From: Cadophora sp. MPI-SDFR-AT-0126 | Taxonomy: Eukaryota; Ascomycota; Leotiomycetes; Helotiales; Ploettnerulaceae | Reading direction: 5' to 3' | Assembly (NCBI GenBank): GCA_020747065.1 | Contig: JAGMVK010000028.1 | Location: 496,001 to 560,000 of the forward strand | Length of the DNA stretch: 64,000 bases | Part shown: positions 22,233 to 33,385 of the stretch, piece by piece | Layout: every line of letters starts with the position of its first letter | Position numbering within the stretch: position 1 is the first letter of the stretch | Position numbers and translations under genes: made by a program | Notes under the pieces: generated by a model | What the model was told of the DNA's origin: nothing | Seen by the model: only the letters and a program-made list of their open reading frames with translations | The model's database searches: none

Positions 22233-22619
22233 TCATTTTCTGGCTGCTTCAATATCGTAGAAGTAGCACCGGACTCTGGTGGCATTGGCTGGCATCTTAC
22301 CAGTGTCGACTGGCTTGTCATCTTTCTTCTTATCCTTCTTGTCTTTGTCTCTGCCTTTGCCTTTGTCGTCCTTCGACTCCGAGCCAGATCCGCCAGCGGT
22401 GTTTTCCTTCGCACGAGTACCGCTACCACCGCCTCTTGAAGTACTTGCCGTTGAAGATTCCCCACGAGTCGGTCCCGAACCTCGTCCTGCACTGGTATTT
22501 GTAGTGCTTTTCTGGGCATTTTTGGCTACAGTTGCAAGACTGCGCGAATCGTAGAGCTTTGACGCTTTAGTGGAGCTCGAGCCGGAACTGGAGACTTTCT
22601 TTTTATCGCGTGTGGTCAT
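22233..22619 (-). CDS. Doubtful small Lys/Ser-rich protein
   Basis: Open frame of 128 residues from MTTRDKKKVSS, very rich in Ser, Lys, Gly and Asp, with a Lys/Asp-rich tail (GKGRDKDKKDKKKDDK). No domain is recognised and it is probably intrinsically disordered. A GTAAGA donor near 22310 with a CAG acceptor about 60 nt downstream would shorten the C-terminus to end PVDTARK. Both the spliced and unspliced readings terminate quickly, so the 3' end is unsettled. The overlapping frame on the same strand (22115-22519) is a weaker alternative. It could be a real small basic protein or chance open low-complexity sequence. Confidence 0.35.
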   Translation of the reverse strand: MTTRDKKKVSSSGSSSTKASKLYDSRSLATVAKNAQKSTTNTSAGRGSGPTRGESSTASTSRGGGSGTRAKENTAGGSGSESKDDKGKGRDKDKKDKKKDDKPVDTGKMPANATRVRCYFYDIEAARK

Positions 22620-23594
22620 ACATCTCTCCTACCGAGCACGCTCGCTTAATTCCCATGCAAAACAAATGACATTGAAGCATCAGTCGACTGAGACAATTGT
22701 CCACGAAAGCGTAGCTACAACTAATCGGTATGGGCGAAGCTTGACATAAATCTTCCATTTTACTTCAGTCCTTGCAGGTTTTACTTTTCTTTTGGAGTGT
22801 GCGCCAGTTCGCACGGGGCCAAGAATTTCCTAATTCATCTCTGAATGGATAGGTATTACGGAAACATCATTAGCATAAATTGCCAAGTCTCTTTTAAAGC
22901 TTTCCGGACAACGGCGCAACCAGTCTGCAATAAGCTTCAATCATTGAAGGCGGAGGATTCGAGCTACTCACAGTTGAGTGGGAGTGAATAACCGTCCTCA
23001 TACAGTAATTCAAAACGTGGAAGTAAGCAAGAACTACTATCGACTCATGTTTCACTCAATGGCCACATGAACAATATTTCAAAATCAGAAGCGGTCTTGG
23101 TATTATTCATCACCACATCTGCCACATGTACACTCATAACTAGCTTCCGCCCTCGATCGCTCACTTCCTCCAATTTATCGCACAAAAAACAACACAGCAC
23201 ATTCCTCCGACAGACTTCCCTTCGCCCTCCCTCTCCTCCCCCTTATCTTCCAACAGCCCCACTCCTCAAGATAAGGAAAATCATACAAGAAAGGAAAATA
23301 ATGAGGTATGCATCCATCCTTCATGTTCAACATGTGAATATCTTCGACAAAGTCCACCGTGCACACACAGACTGGTCATTACACAAAAATAGGAGAATGA
23401 GATTGTTGACTTGGTTGCTTTGATAGGTGATCACTGTGGTTGATCGTAGGCCGTGAATGATGAATTACTCGCTCTCCGTAGATGTGCGATTTTGGTTTGC
23501 TGCTGCAAAAATTGAAGAAAAAAAAAAAGGAAAGCCATGACAGTCGTAAAGAGAAAGTCCGTGATTGGATGTAGTGATGGTAGGTATAATCGCT
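22620..23594. other. Intergenic, 975 bp
   Basis: Between the 5' end of the doubtful small ORF and the stop of apsA. It probably carries the apsA 3' UTR. I see no supported gene. Confidence 0.4.
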
Positions 23595-26500
23595 TCAGTC
23601 TGTTCGTCGCATAATACTATTCCGACTCTTTGTCCGTTGCTGGGCAGGGCTGGGCCTTGAGCCGGATGCTGCGCCGATGGTTGAGGAATGGCGGCTCTTG
23701 ACAGAATGGTTGTGTAGATGGCCAACGTCGTGTTTACCTGAATTGGTTTTAGTGAATTTTCTTGGTCACAGTACATAATATTTACCATCACAGCATGCTC
23801 TGACATTTTCGAGTCTGTCAGACTCGCGATCTTGCTTTTCATATTGCTCTCTCAAATCTTCAGCACTATCATGGACTTCGCTCGCCTCGTAGATCTGGCC
23901 GCTCTCGCTCATGCTGTGCCTGCTTCGACGGCTAGAGTATGACTTGGAAGGCTCTCCTGGCTTCCAATAACTGCTCAATCGCGAAGAGAAGGTACCCAGA
24001 GATGGGCGAGTAGTTGTTGACACAAGGCGAGGCTGGTCATCGATGCGAGTCGATTTTGAAGGAGACTCGTTACGAGTTGTACGGCTATTGTACGAGGAGA
24101 GGGAAGCTGGGCCACGACGGGTGCTGCGTGTGCCATTGCCAGGGTTGAATTCGTCGACATCTTCTTGGGTCAGAGCGCCATTAGCAACGGACTCAGTGTC
24201 TCCAACAGCTTCCTCCCCAGTTCGGAGAAGAAGATAAGACAAAGCGTTGAACCAGGTCTCGTGGCGTTGTCCAGTAGTAGCAGTGAACTTCACAGATCGT
24301 CCGGGTGTCATAATGATCAAACTCTTGCGGTGAAGGCCAGGGGGCATCGGATTGTCGTCAGTCACCACTCGGACTGCTTCGATAGGAACACTCTTGGCCT
24401 TCAACTCAGTTCTGCCTGTGCCAGATGGGTCACGATCACTCCAATAGAGGGTTCTAGTATACGGGTGGACCCAGAAATATCGTCTATGTCTGTTTTCTGA
24501 CATGGCGCCACGTCCAGCCTTTCTAGTATACTTCCAGAGATATTCTCCAATCATGGTTTGAGTGATGGCATTGATCATGCGGGGATCGGTCCCGGGGTCG
24601 AGGCCACCAGGCAAGCCAGCCTTCATGTTGAAGCGGGTATCGATCTCAGACACAAACGAAGAAACCGATGAGGCTCTGGATCTTCCGGTTCTGGTTGGGG
24701 AATGGATCTCGGCAGTTCCAGCAGATGAATGAATAGGCCGAGGAGTCGTACCTGCTCTCAAGGAAATAGGGCTTATTGGTGGTTGAGAACTTGGCGTTCT
24801 AGGTCTGAAAGATGGGTTCTTGTAGGCAGATGCTGGTAATGATGGAGGTCCCATACTTCCAGCTCCTCCAGAAGAAGAGTTGGACCGTTGAGCAGAGGCT
24901 GGCAGTGATGGAGGTCCCATGCTGCCAACACCACCGGAGGAAGATCCCGAACGTTGAGCAGCGGCAGCAATGACTTGCTTGTGATCCATCGGCAGGGGTG
25001 GATGAACACTAGTGATCGAATTATCTCGTGCGCTTCCAGCACTCCCAGGTCGCTTCAAAACAACGGCGTCATGAATAAAGTCAGGGTCAGCCATCTTTGA
25101 CCTAGCTCTACCAACACTGCCAATGCTCTCTTGTGATCTCTTAGCTCGAAGGGAGACGGGGATAAGAGGAACACGTGGTGATGTAGGCGACTTGTTGCCG
25201 TCTTCGGCAAGAATATTATCCTGTCTCTTGACGCGCAGCATATCATCAATTTGAGTTGCTGTTAACGCAGTCTGTGAGCTCTCATCTATGGTCTCCACAC
25301 GAGCCTTCTTCGCAGCACGCTCATGAGGATTGCTTGATACCTCCTTGAACGGACGTTGAGATTCGGGGGTCTCTACCAAAGGAGAGTCACTTGGCGACTG
25401 GCGAGTTTCGTCTTCGGCAATGACTGGTGTAGCAGGTGCTTTGCCTTTGTTCCATCCGAATACAGAGCCTAGGAAATTGTTCTTGGGTGTCTGAGGTTGC
25501 TCTCGTTCAGCCACCTCATTGTCCGTATCGTCCCTCGGAATGATGACACCATCCCGTCTAGGGCTGCGAGGAGAGATGGGCTCCGTATCGAGAAATTGAA
25601 GAGAAGAGAATGCTAGAGGTGCCGGTACTGGCGCAGCCTTGGGTGTGGCGGGCTTGACTTCCTTCGTAGGCTCAGCTTCGATAGGTGGCTCGGCCTCTGT
25701 AGGCTCAACTTGCTCAGAAACAATGTGAGACATCGTCAGCGGATTGGACATGGCCTCCAAGCTAGCAAGACTAGCCATAGGAGTATGAGCACGAGAGGCT
25801 GGTGGAGACGGGAACTTGGCAAGCTTCTCTTCCATGACCTCGGGATCGTATTGAGAGCTCATGTCACTGTAGGTTGAATCAGAAATCGGTCTTGTGCGAT
25901 CTTCAACAACAGTAAGATAGTTGTTCATTTGGTCGTCCAACTGCTCCTCATGCCATTGGACTGCTGCGTCTGACATCCTGGGCTTCACTGGGGTGTCAGT
26001 TGCAATATTCTTGTCGCTCATAACGCGCACTGGTTCTGGCTCGGTTGAGGTGTGACTATCGCTCATGATACGCACTGGCTCAGGATAAGTTGATGTGTGA
26101 CTGTCACTCATCGACCGTCTTGGTTCTGGCTCAGTCAAAGTTTGACTGTCGCTCATCGATGGGCGAGCATCTAGTCCTACCGAGGAATCCTTTCCAGTGA
26201 CCAAATGTGCTGCTTCTGTTAGAGCAGCGCCTGCTAATCCTGCTCCAACCAGGGGAGCAGTTGTTTGAGTGGTTGCCGGCTCTGGTTGCCATGGCTCAGT
26301 CATCATGCCGGAATCGACCATCGGAAGTCTTGGGACAGGCGGTGTTGAAGGTAGGAGAACAGGAGTTTCGCCAAGAATTGGCTTTGCAGTTCCAGGTCTC
26401 GATGTGGGTGTCGCTGATTGAGACATGAAATTGATGCGACTTGGAGTACCTTGCATCGAGTCTTCCTCATCGCTCATGTCTCCAAGCTCAGCAAACAAGC

Positions 26501-28560
26501 TCTGGCCAGCAGCTTGAGGTGTCCCATTCTGGCTGCTGTTTGCAAAGCTTGCCGGACTGCTCTGGAAATTGGGCTCTTCACTTACAGCTCTTGAGCGTCG
26601 GTTGAGGCCACGGCTGACGCGGAGACGCAGACGTTGAGGTTGCTGCGAAGTTGGTGTCTTGAGTTCCTCATAGCTATACTCGTCGCCTGACGCTGATGCA
26701 GTACTCTGGAATGATTGACGATTTCCTGCCTTACTCAAAGCTAGCGGTGTGGGCTTTTGTCTTGTGGTGCCGGCTGGTCCCTCGGTCTCGGTAAGTTCGT
26801 CACTGCCACTCATTTCTTCTACTCCGGTCTGGAAGTCTTCCGTCTCTGTACCGCGCTCATTTGCAGTCTCAAATGCATCGGTAGTATCCTGTTCATTGGC
26901 GGTCTCAAATACATCACTAGAGTCGTTGACGGATCGGGATACAGTTCCAGTACCAGCAGTAGCTCGGGCAGCTCCTTGGCTTGGACTTCTTTGCCCGTCG
27001 TCTTCTTCCCAATTTGGATCCTCGATGAATACCTCGCTCCTGCTGTTCCTCAGCCCTCCTAGCTGACCGGGTTTCAGTGGCTTCTTGAATTCTCTGGAAT
27101 CGACCTTGCGGCTTCTCCTTCCGTTTCCTGAGCCGAACTCGGTTCTGCGAGCATCCAACTCATCTCTAGCATCCTGAAGCATACGTTTCAGCTCCAATTT
27201 CTCGGTCTTCTCCCGATGAATGTTAGTCTTCAAGTTTTGGATCATCCGATGAGCATGATGAAGGGAGCTCTTGAGAGTTTCTGATTCGAGCATACTGTGC
27301 CTTGGAGTCCCCTTGATAGGAGATGGCGGCGGTGAGTGTTCCGGAGTGACGTTGTCAGGTGCCGTCTCGAAATCTTCGTCACTCAGACCTCTGGATTGTT
27401 GCTGATCCTCAAGTCTACCTCGTTGGTGTGCAACAGCTCTTGCAAGTTCCTGATTTTGGCCAGTCAAGTCCTCGACTTTACGTTGCAGCGCACCTCGCTC
27501 GTTGTCAGCTATAGTCATGCTTCGCTTCACGCTGCCCAATTCCACTTCGTGGTGCTTAAGAGCAGCTACATGGTCCTCGGAAAGCTTTGCGTGGCTAAGT
27601 TTGATCTCATCCAGTTCCTTCTGCGCGGCACTCTTCTCAGCTTGCAAGACGCTGAGATTTTGGTTCAATTTCTTTTCCCGGTCGGCTGATTCCTTTGCGG
27701 CAGCTAGATACTCGTGGATCTGCGTCTCCAGATTCCAGTTCTCGTCCTTATACCGGTGTTCGCTCTCGTCGAGGCTCCTGAGTCGCTGGTTGAATCCCTC
27801 CGCTTCAATCTCTAGCCTCGACTTCTCCAGAGTGACGGTCTTCAGCGATTCCTCCTTCTCTGCCAACAAAGCTTGCAGATGCCGTACTTGCGACAGCAGT
27901 GATGTACTAATTTCCGTTGCGAACTCGATATCGTGCACTCGATTCGACGGTTGATTTCGTTGCTTCCGATTTGGTACGCTTAACTTTGAGGGAGAATTCG
28001 TAGCTTGACTTTCAAACTTCGAGGGACTAACAGATCGCTGTAATACGTTAGTGAAGATCCCTACCTGGTTAATATAACCGTGCTACCTTTGCGTCACCTA
28101 CATATGGGGATCCACCAGCCATCTCAGCACTTGATACCCTTGATTTCGGCAGAAACGCTCTTGCCGTCTCCCGCCCAACCTCATTGTACTCTTTTTCCAC
28201 CTCAACAAGCTTCTGGCGTAATTCTGGCGTGATGTCTCCTTCGCTTTGCTGCTTCTCAACATCCTTCAAACGCTCTGCCAGTTCTTTCCTTTGTTGTACG
28301 AGCGTGGTTCCTAACTTCGAAGCCTCTTGTATACGTCGTTCTGTCTCGGCGAGATGGGCCTCTAGAGCGCGCTTTGCTTGATCAGGAGATGCTGTCGGAC
28401 CGAGAGCAAACAGCTGGTTGTCGAAATGCGAGAAGCGATGGTGCCCCGAGCTGGTCGATGCGGAGAATGGGTCTTGTTGATCTGAAGACATGAAGTCGGA
28501 TTGAGATGCCAGAGACGGCTGGTCCGCTGCAAGAGATGTAGCCATATTGGTGTCCAACAA
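23595..28560 (-). CDS. apsA: ApsA/Num1-type cortical anchor with C-terminal PH domain
   Basis: Three exons (28560-28087, 28037-23786, 23737-23595) give 1622 residues, close to Aspergillus ApsA. These proteins sit at the cell cortex and tether dynein and mitochondria for nuclear positioning. Exon 1 has the family N-terminus (FDNQLFALGPTASPDQAKRA, then AHLAETERRIQEASKLG). Exon 2 starts with about 300 residues of coiled coil (MHDIEFATEISTSL onward; the real upstream codon is Val), then a long Ser/Thr/Glu/Pro-rich region with short repeats. Near the C-terminus is the Mcp5/Num1-type PH domain (MINAITQTMIGEYLWKYTRK to HETWFNALSYLLLRT), which binds phosphoinositide at the membrane. The last 48-nt intron restores a tail ...CDGKHDVGHLHNHSVKSRHSS missed if the frame is read through. 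A start at the second Met (28545) is equally possible. Confidence 0.92.
25985..26161 (-). repeat. In-frame MSDSHT..EPEPVR repeats within apsA
   Basis: Four to five degenerate copies of a 17-18 codon unit (MSDSQTLTEPEPRRS, MSDSHTSTYPEPVRI, MSDSHTSTEPEPVRV, MSDKNIATDTPVKPR, MSDAAVQW) in the middle of the ApsA-like protein. Such internal repeats also occur in Num1, where copy number varies between strains. Confidence 0.8.
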
Positions 28561-29572
28561 TCAGGGAGCTACCACAAAGGTGGCTCTCAACGTGGGAACG
28601 TTGCTCCAGGCGTAAAAGATGTACAGAATACGCTCTGGTTCTGCTGTCCACGTCTCCTCTTTCACACCACCTGCCCAATATTTTAGTTTATTCAAGACAG
28701 GCTGTCCGTAGGTCGTGGAGACGAAACAAATTGCAGAGTTCGAAAACCGACCCTTGTGCGAGGCCGCGCCGGGTACAAAGAGTGCTTGGTCTCACGGAAT
28801 GTTTGTTGTGTTGTGTTAAGGTTCTTGATCTAAGCTGTGTTGATGGGGCTAAGGGGCGCGTTCCTGAGTCCGCGGGATCACCACTGAGACAGATGGTAAA
28901 AAAGTTATCGTCAATGTGACCAATGGATTTGGATGTGCGACCGTGACCCAGGCTGGGGTCTTGCGAGAGGAGGAAAAGAACGTCGAAAGTAAACAAAAGA
29001 GTGAGTGAGTGAGTGAGGTTTGAAAGGGTGACGAGGTGAGTGAGGAGAACGATCTGGCGTCGATCACGATAAAAACAGCAAGTGCGGGCTGTGGGCTGGA
29101 CTGGGCATGTTCACGTACGTACTTGACCAGGATGCCAATGCAGCAATGTGACTGGACAAACAAGCTCCTTGTTGTTTTCTCCTCTCCCTGGGAGAATGTT
29201 TTGATTGGCTGTCCGCGTCCCAAAACAACAACACAGAATGGGTCCCGATCAATCAGACTGGGGCTTGCATTGACGACGTAATTTGAGTAAATAAACTTCT
29301 GTTGGAAGGAGTCCGAGGTTCATCCTAGTAAAATTAGATGTTGTTCTAGAAATGCGCGTGCGATTCCATTCTTTGACCTTCGAACCTGAGGCAGGAACAA
29401 TTCATCCCGTCTCGCCCAGGGTTGCATTAGTCAGCTCAGGATCAGGCTTGAGGAATTGGCCGTGAAAAGGCTGCTGTCCTACTCGCAAGGCTGAGAGTCA
29501 AACTCTACAAATACAACCACACCCACCCCATATCTCTGCATTGAGCCTTGATACAGACACGAAAAGGTCGCA
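28561..29572. promoter_or_regulatory. Divergent promoter region apsA / CWC24
   Basis: About 1 kb between two divergently transcribed genes. It contains a (GAGT)n microsatellite at about 29000-29018. Short frames present have no support. No specific factor site can be named. Confidence 0.5.
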
Positions 29573-30562
29573 ATGGAATCGACAGAATCAACACCTGCTG
29601 CTCCGGTAGCACTCTTTAAGAAGCGCGGTGGCAAATCTAACTTCCGCAAGAGAGCCGCCACTCCACCTCCCGCATCAGACAGTGATTCTGGAGACTACTC
29701 CTCCTCGGAGGACGAGTCCGGACACAAGATCAAACGAAGGAAGAAGAATACCGGCGCTGTGACCGTATCATCCAAGGACAATACCAGTTCGAAAGCCGAT
29801 CTCCCAACAACCAAGTACACAGCAGAGCGCAGCAGTACGATCAAGAGCTCCAATGATGCGACCAAGCAGACAAATTGGTACGACGAGAACGCCACAAATG
29901 CATTATCCAGCAAGAATCTGCTCGGATCGACGAGAGCTGCACCAGATGGCACATATAAAGGTCTTGCAAATGCTACATCTTTCATCCAGAAAAACCCGGA
30001 TGCCCCAAACCGAGTCGTCGGACCCGTGAAAGCACCTACGAATATCCGAACCATTACCGTCACAGACTTCGCGCCAGATGTCTGCAAAGACTACAAACAA
30101 ACGGGGTTCTGTGGGTTTGGGGACAATTGCAAATACCTACATGCCAGAGAAGATTACAAGGCGGGCTGGCAGCTCGACAAGGAATGGGAGAATGTCACGA
30201 AGGGGAAGAAAGTCCTTGGTGGGACGAAGATAGCGAGTGCGAATCGGAATGCGGAAGAGGAGGATTCTGGGGATGAGGATGCGATGTTGGAAGGGATACC
30301 ATTTGCGTGTGTGATCTGCAAGGACAAGTACAAGGATCCGATTATCACGAAATGCGGGCACTACTTTTGCGAGAGTTGCGCATTGAAGAGATATAGGAAA
30401 GATCCTAGTTGTGCCATTTGTGGAGCTGGGACGGGAGGGGTGTTTAATGTTGCGAAGAATTTGAAGAAGTTGCTGGAAAAGAAGAGGGAAAGGAATGCGA
30501 GGAGGCGAGAGCAGGCGATTGAAGCTGGGGAGGAAGTCAGTAGTGAGGATGAAGATGAGTAG
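29573..30562 (+). CDS. CWC24: Pre-mRNA splicing factor Cwc24 (CCCH + RING)
   Basis: Single exon, 329 residues. The N-terminus is basic and Ser-rich. A CCCH zinc finger follows (VCKDYKQTGFCGFGDNCKYLH, C-x8-C-x5-C-x3-H), then the signature EDYKAGWQLDKEWE. The RING finger reads FACVICKDKYKDPIITKCGH, then YFCESCALKRYRKDPSCAIC. This CCCH-then-RING order and the KAGWQLDKEW linker identify Cwc24, the yeast counterpart of human RNF113A. Cwc24 joins the spliceosome with the NineTeen complex and contacts the 5' splice site before the first transesterification. Nuclear location is expected. The start is the first ATG in the frame, preceded by a plausible short leader. The length matches the family in filamentous fungi. 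Confidence 0.95.
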   Translation: MESTESTPAAPVALFKKRGGKSNFRKRAATPPPASDSDSGDYSSSEDESGHKIKRRKKNTGAVTVSSKDNTSSKADLPTTKYTAERSSTIKSSNDATKQTNWYDENATNALSSKNLLGSTRAAPDGTYKGLANATSFIQKNPDAPNRVVGPVKAPTNIRTITVTDFAPDVCKDYKQTGFCGFGDNCKYLHAREDYKAGWQLDKEWENVTKGKKVLGGTKIASANRNAEEEDSGDEDAMLEGIPFACVICKDKYKDPIITKCGHYFCESCALKRYRKDPSCAICGAGTGGVFNVAKNLKKLLEKKRERNARRREQAIEAGEEVSSEDEDE

Positions 30563-31603
30563 GCAGCTGAACTGAAAGACCTCCGCCCACTCATCTACAA
30601 CAATCAACGATGCATGCATATTGGGGACATCAGAATGTCACCCACCTGCCTCGCTGCTGCCTCTGATCCCAGCGAGGAAGTCTCAGACTCGATCACAGGA
30701 ACAGCCATCACACGGCACAAGGACGTGAGCGAAGAGCATCGATCAATATTACCCAGTATGGGGAAGTCAAAAGAGAAGACTACACAGACTCCAATGTTAG
30801 CTAGACAACATTTACAACACCACCGGACAGAAATACTCCAATAGATACAAGGCCTGTGTAGTACTCATTTTCTTTCTCGTACGCTTCCATGTCTAGCACG
30901 AAAATTTGTATTCTAGAACGAGATTTTCCAGTGAAAAGGCTTTTGTTACCACGCTCCTGACAGAAGAAAGAATGCTCGGCTTCCTATCTTTTGCTTCTAT
31001 TCTCGATTTTCTGTTTACTTTCTCTGTTCCTGCAAAACCTACTCTAGTATAATGCGTTGCTGCTTTTGCCTAGTATGTATCAATCATGTCATATTGTGCA
31101 TAAAAGTATAACTTGTACATATAGAGCTTCTGTCCAGGAGCTACAGCTCACGGCTTGAAGTTCTGTTCCTCACCTTCGCTTCAAAGCTCGCTTCGAACCC
31201 CATCACTGTGAACAGAAGGATGCTGCACTTGGCGTTCAAGATAACATGTCAATTCAGAACCTATTACTCAACCATCTCAACATTTCTTTGATACCTTGGA
31301 ACTACAATTGCTGTACGCGTGTGACATCATCGACACTGGCCGCCAGTTCCTTCGGTCAGAAAACGATACATTGTCTTTTCCTAATGACTTCCTACGTCCG
31401 CCGAGCAACTTCATCTCCACTTCATCATCCTTTACTATTGCTCCTCCTTTCAATAATCATAGCCACCTCACCCCAAAGTCGGTACCGTCAATACCCCACC
31501 CGTCCTCGTTTCCCAACTCAAAGTCGGAGTCATAGGGCACGGAAGGTATTTCGTCTGTTCATCACCAAGTCAGCAAATCGTCACTCTCACTCCCTTCCTC
31601 CCA
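30563..31603. other. Intergenic, about 1 kb (convergent)
   Basis: Between the stop of CWC24 (+) and the stop of the secreted protein gene (-). It holds both 3' ends. Open frames here are short and unconvincing. Confidence 0.4.
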
Positions 31604-32504
31604 TTAACTCCCTGCTCCTCTCTCCGCAACCCTCAACTCAACTAAATACCAGCCTCTCCTCTCGGAAATCCTCACAATACGGAAAACGAAATCGGAAAAA
31701 CTCACAGCCCAATTAGTCCAACAGCCCCCATCACAAGTCCTCAAACAACTCGTCACCGTCCTAATCGTCTCACACCCACAACTAAGCGTAACATCGCTCG
31801 CCCTCGCACACCGACTATACGTCACAGGACACCCCGCCGTCCAGCACGCTGGTCCCTCAGAAGCCGTGATCGTAGCGCAATAGTCAGGCTGTGGTTTCTC
31901 TCTGGTGGTCGGTTCGATAAGCGTGTATGTCGTGGTTGGCGATTTGACAGGTGTGTAGATTGTTGTTGGTGTTCCTGGTAGCGGTGTGTATGGCGGAAGA
32001 GGAGGGAGGATTGTTGGTGAAGTCGTTGATTTCGAACTTGATTTTGACTTGGTCGAGCTGGTTGATGTTGATGTTGATGTCGTGGAGCACCCGCTTTCGG
32101 GCAAAGTCAAGTATTGTGTGGCGCAAGCACCATTACAACCCTTCGGACATGGCGTATATACTGAGGAGACGGCTACCTTTGTGGGACAGCCGCAGGGGAT
32201 GGTGAGGGAGGAGAGGTAGATGCAGTCTGGTGCTGGACACGGCCAGGGCGTGGGCGCTGGGCAGGAGGCGGAGTCTGTGGTGGTGGTTATTGTTGGGCAG
32301 GAGACCAGGGAGGTGATTGTGTGGGTTGGGTGGTCGGCTGGGACTTCGAGTGTGTGTATGGAGGGGAGGAGAATGCTGGATGGGGAGAGAGACGTTAGCC
32401 CGGGGGGTTCTTTATATCGTGGTTTGTGGAGAGTTTGTGGACGAGGATGGGACATGGTACCTGAGTAGGAAGCCAATGCTGGTGATGAGTTGTGGAGGTG
32501 CCAT
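31604..32504 (-). CDS. Secreted Cys/Ser/Thr-rich protein with duplicated Cys module
   Basis: Two exons (32504-32461 and 32375-31604) joined across an 85-nt intron; 271 residues as read. Splicing creates a clear signal peptide (MAPPQLITSIGFLLSILLPS) that the unspliced frame lacks, which is why I choose this start. The mature part has two similar cysteine modules: CPAPDCIYLSSLTIPCGCP followed by TPCPKGCNGACATQY, and CATITASEGPACWTAGCP followed by LSCGCETIRTVTSCLRTC. They are separated by a Ser/Thr/Lys-rich linker and a Pro/Thr stretch, probably O-glycosylated. No GPI signal is evident. The last 35 residues after GGCWTNWAV look unlike the rest, and a GTGAGT donor there suggests an unmodelled 3' intron. 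Function unknown; cell-wall or effector-type roles are guesses. Confidence 0.65.
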
Positions 32505-33385
32505 GATGAACTATTCAATTGCAACTCGCTCAATGTAAACAAATACAGTCATATCATACAACTCTCAAGCAAAGGCAAGCACTCTATATCATCAAAACCC
32601 CAGATCATCGACCCCTCATTGCTCATATGAAAACACTTGATAGCGCAGGAAATAAGGGACGAAGGGTTCTATAAAAAGATAATGCCCTGCATCGATCCGG
32701 ATGATCAAGACCCACGAATCGGTAGGGCTGTACGCTTAACATATTCATTTGATAATTGGGTCCTCTTCTAGATAGTTCAAATCGTACGAAGGTTTATACT
32801 CTCATTACCCATGGGGTTCGCGTAAGCGTAGGACAACTTTCAGTCCTCGCTTGTGACCTGCCTCCCTCGTATTGAGATTAGGCGACGGGAAGGAAGGAAG
32901 GAATTTCAGCCGGGCCTGGCCGCCGTAAAATATCTACTTAACAACCTGTTAAATTTGCAGGGGGTGACGATGTTATGCATATACCCGTTGTTTGGTTGGG
33001 CAAGGTAGTGAGAGGTGCGAGATGCGAGATGCCAGATCAGATGAGGGGTACGGTATGGGATGGGCGGATGAAGGTCGGCTTACTTCCGCATACCTAAGAC
33101 GAGGTCAGGAGATCTGGGGGTGAGGAGCGAAACTTTTGGTCCTCATTGTGTATGCCAAATAGGACTCTCAGATATTTCGAAAATTTTGTATATTGAGGAG
33201 CTTGACTAGCTTTATCTACCTGAATTACCTCCTATGTTGATGTGTTCAAATTTCATGTTAAATGTCAAGTCGTTAACGATATGGACAATCTCCACCCATT
33301 GGATGCACAAAAGCTTTTCAACCATCATTAAATGCTGCTAGCTGATAAAGCTCCAAAAAGAATAGCTTCAACAAAAGTACACCTT
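32505..33385. other. Intergenic, 881 bp
   Basis: Promoter of the secreted protein gene and 3' flank of the amine oxidase gene. No other gene seen. Confidence 0.45.

Noticed and set aside
22115..22519. Minus-strand frame overlapping the Lys/Ser-rich ORF (134 residues)
   Set aside because: No ATG context or domain; a potential GTAAGA..CAG splice that would join the two frames ends in a stop within three codons.
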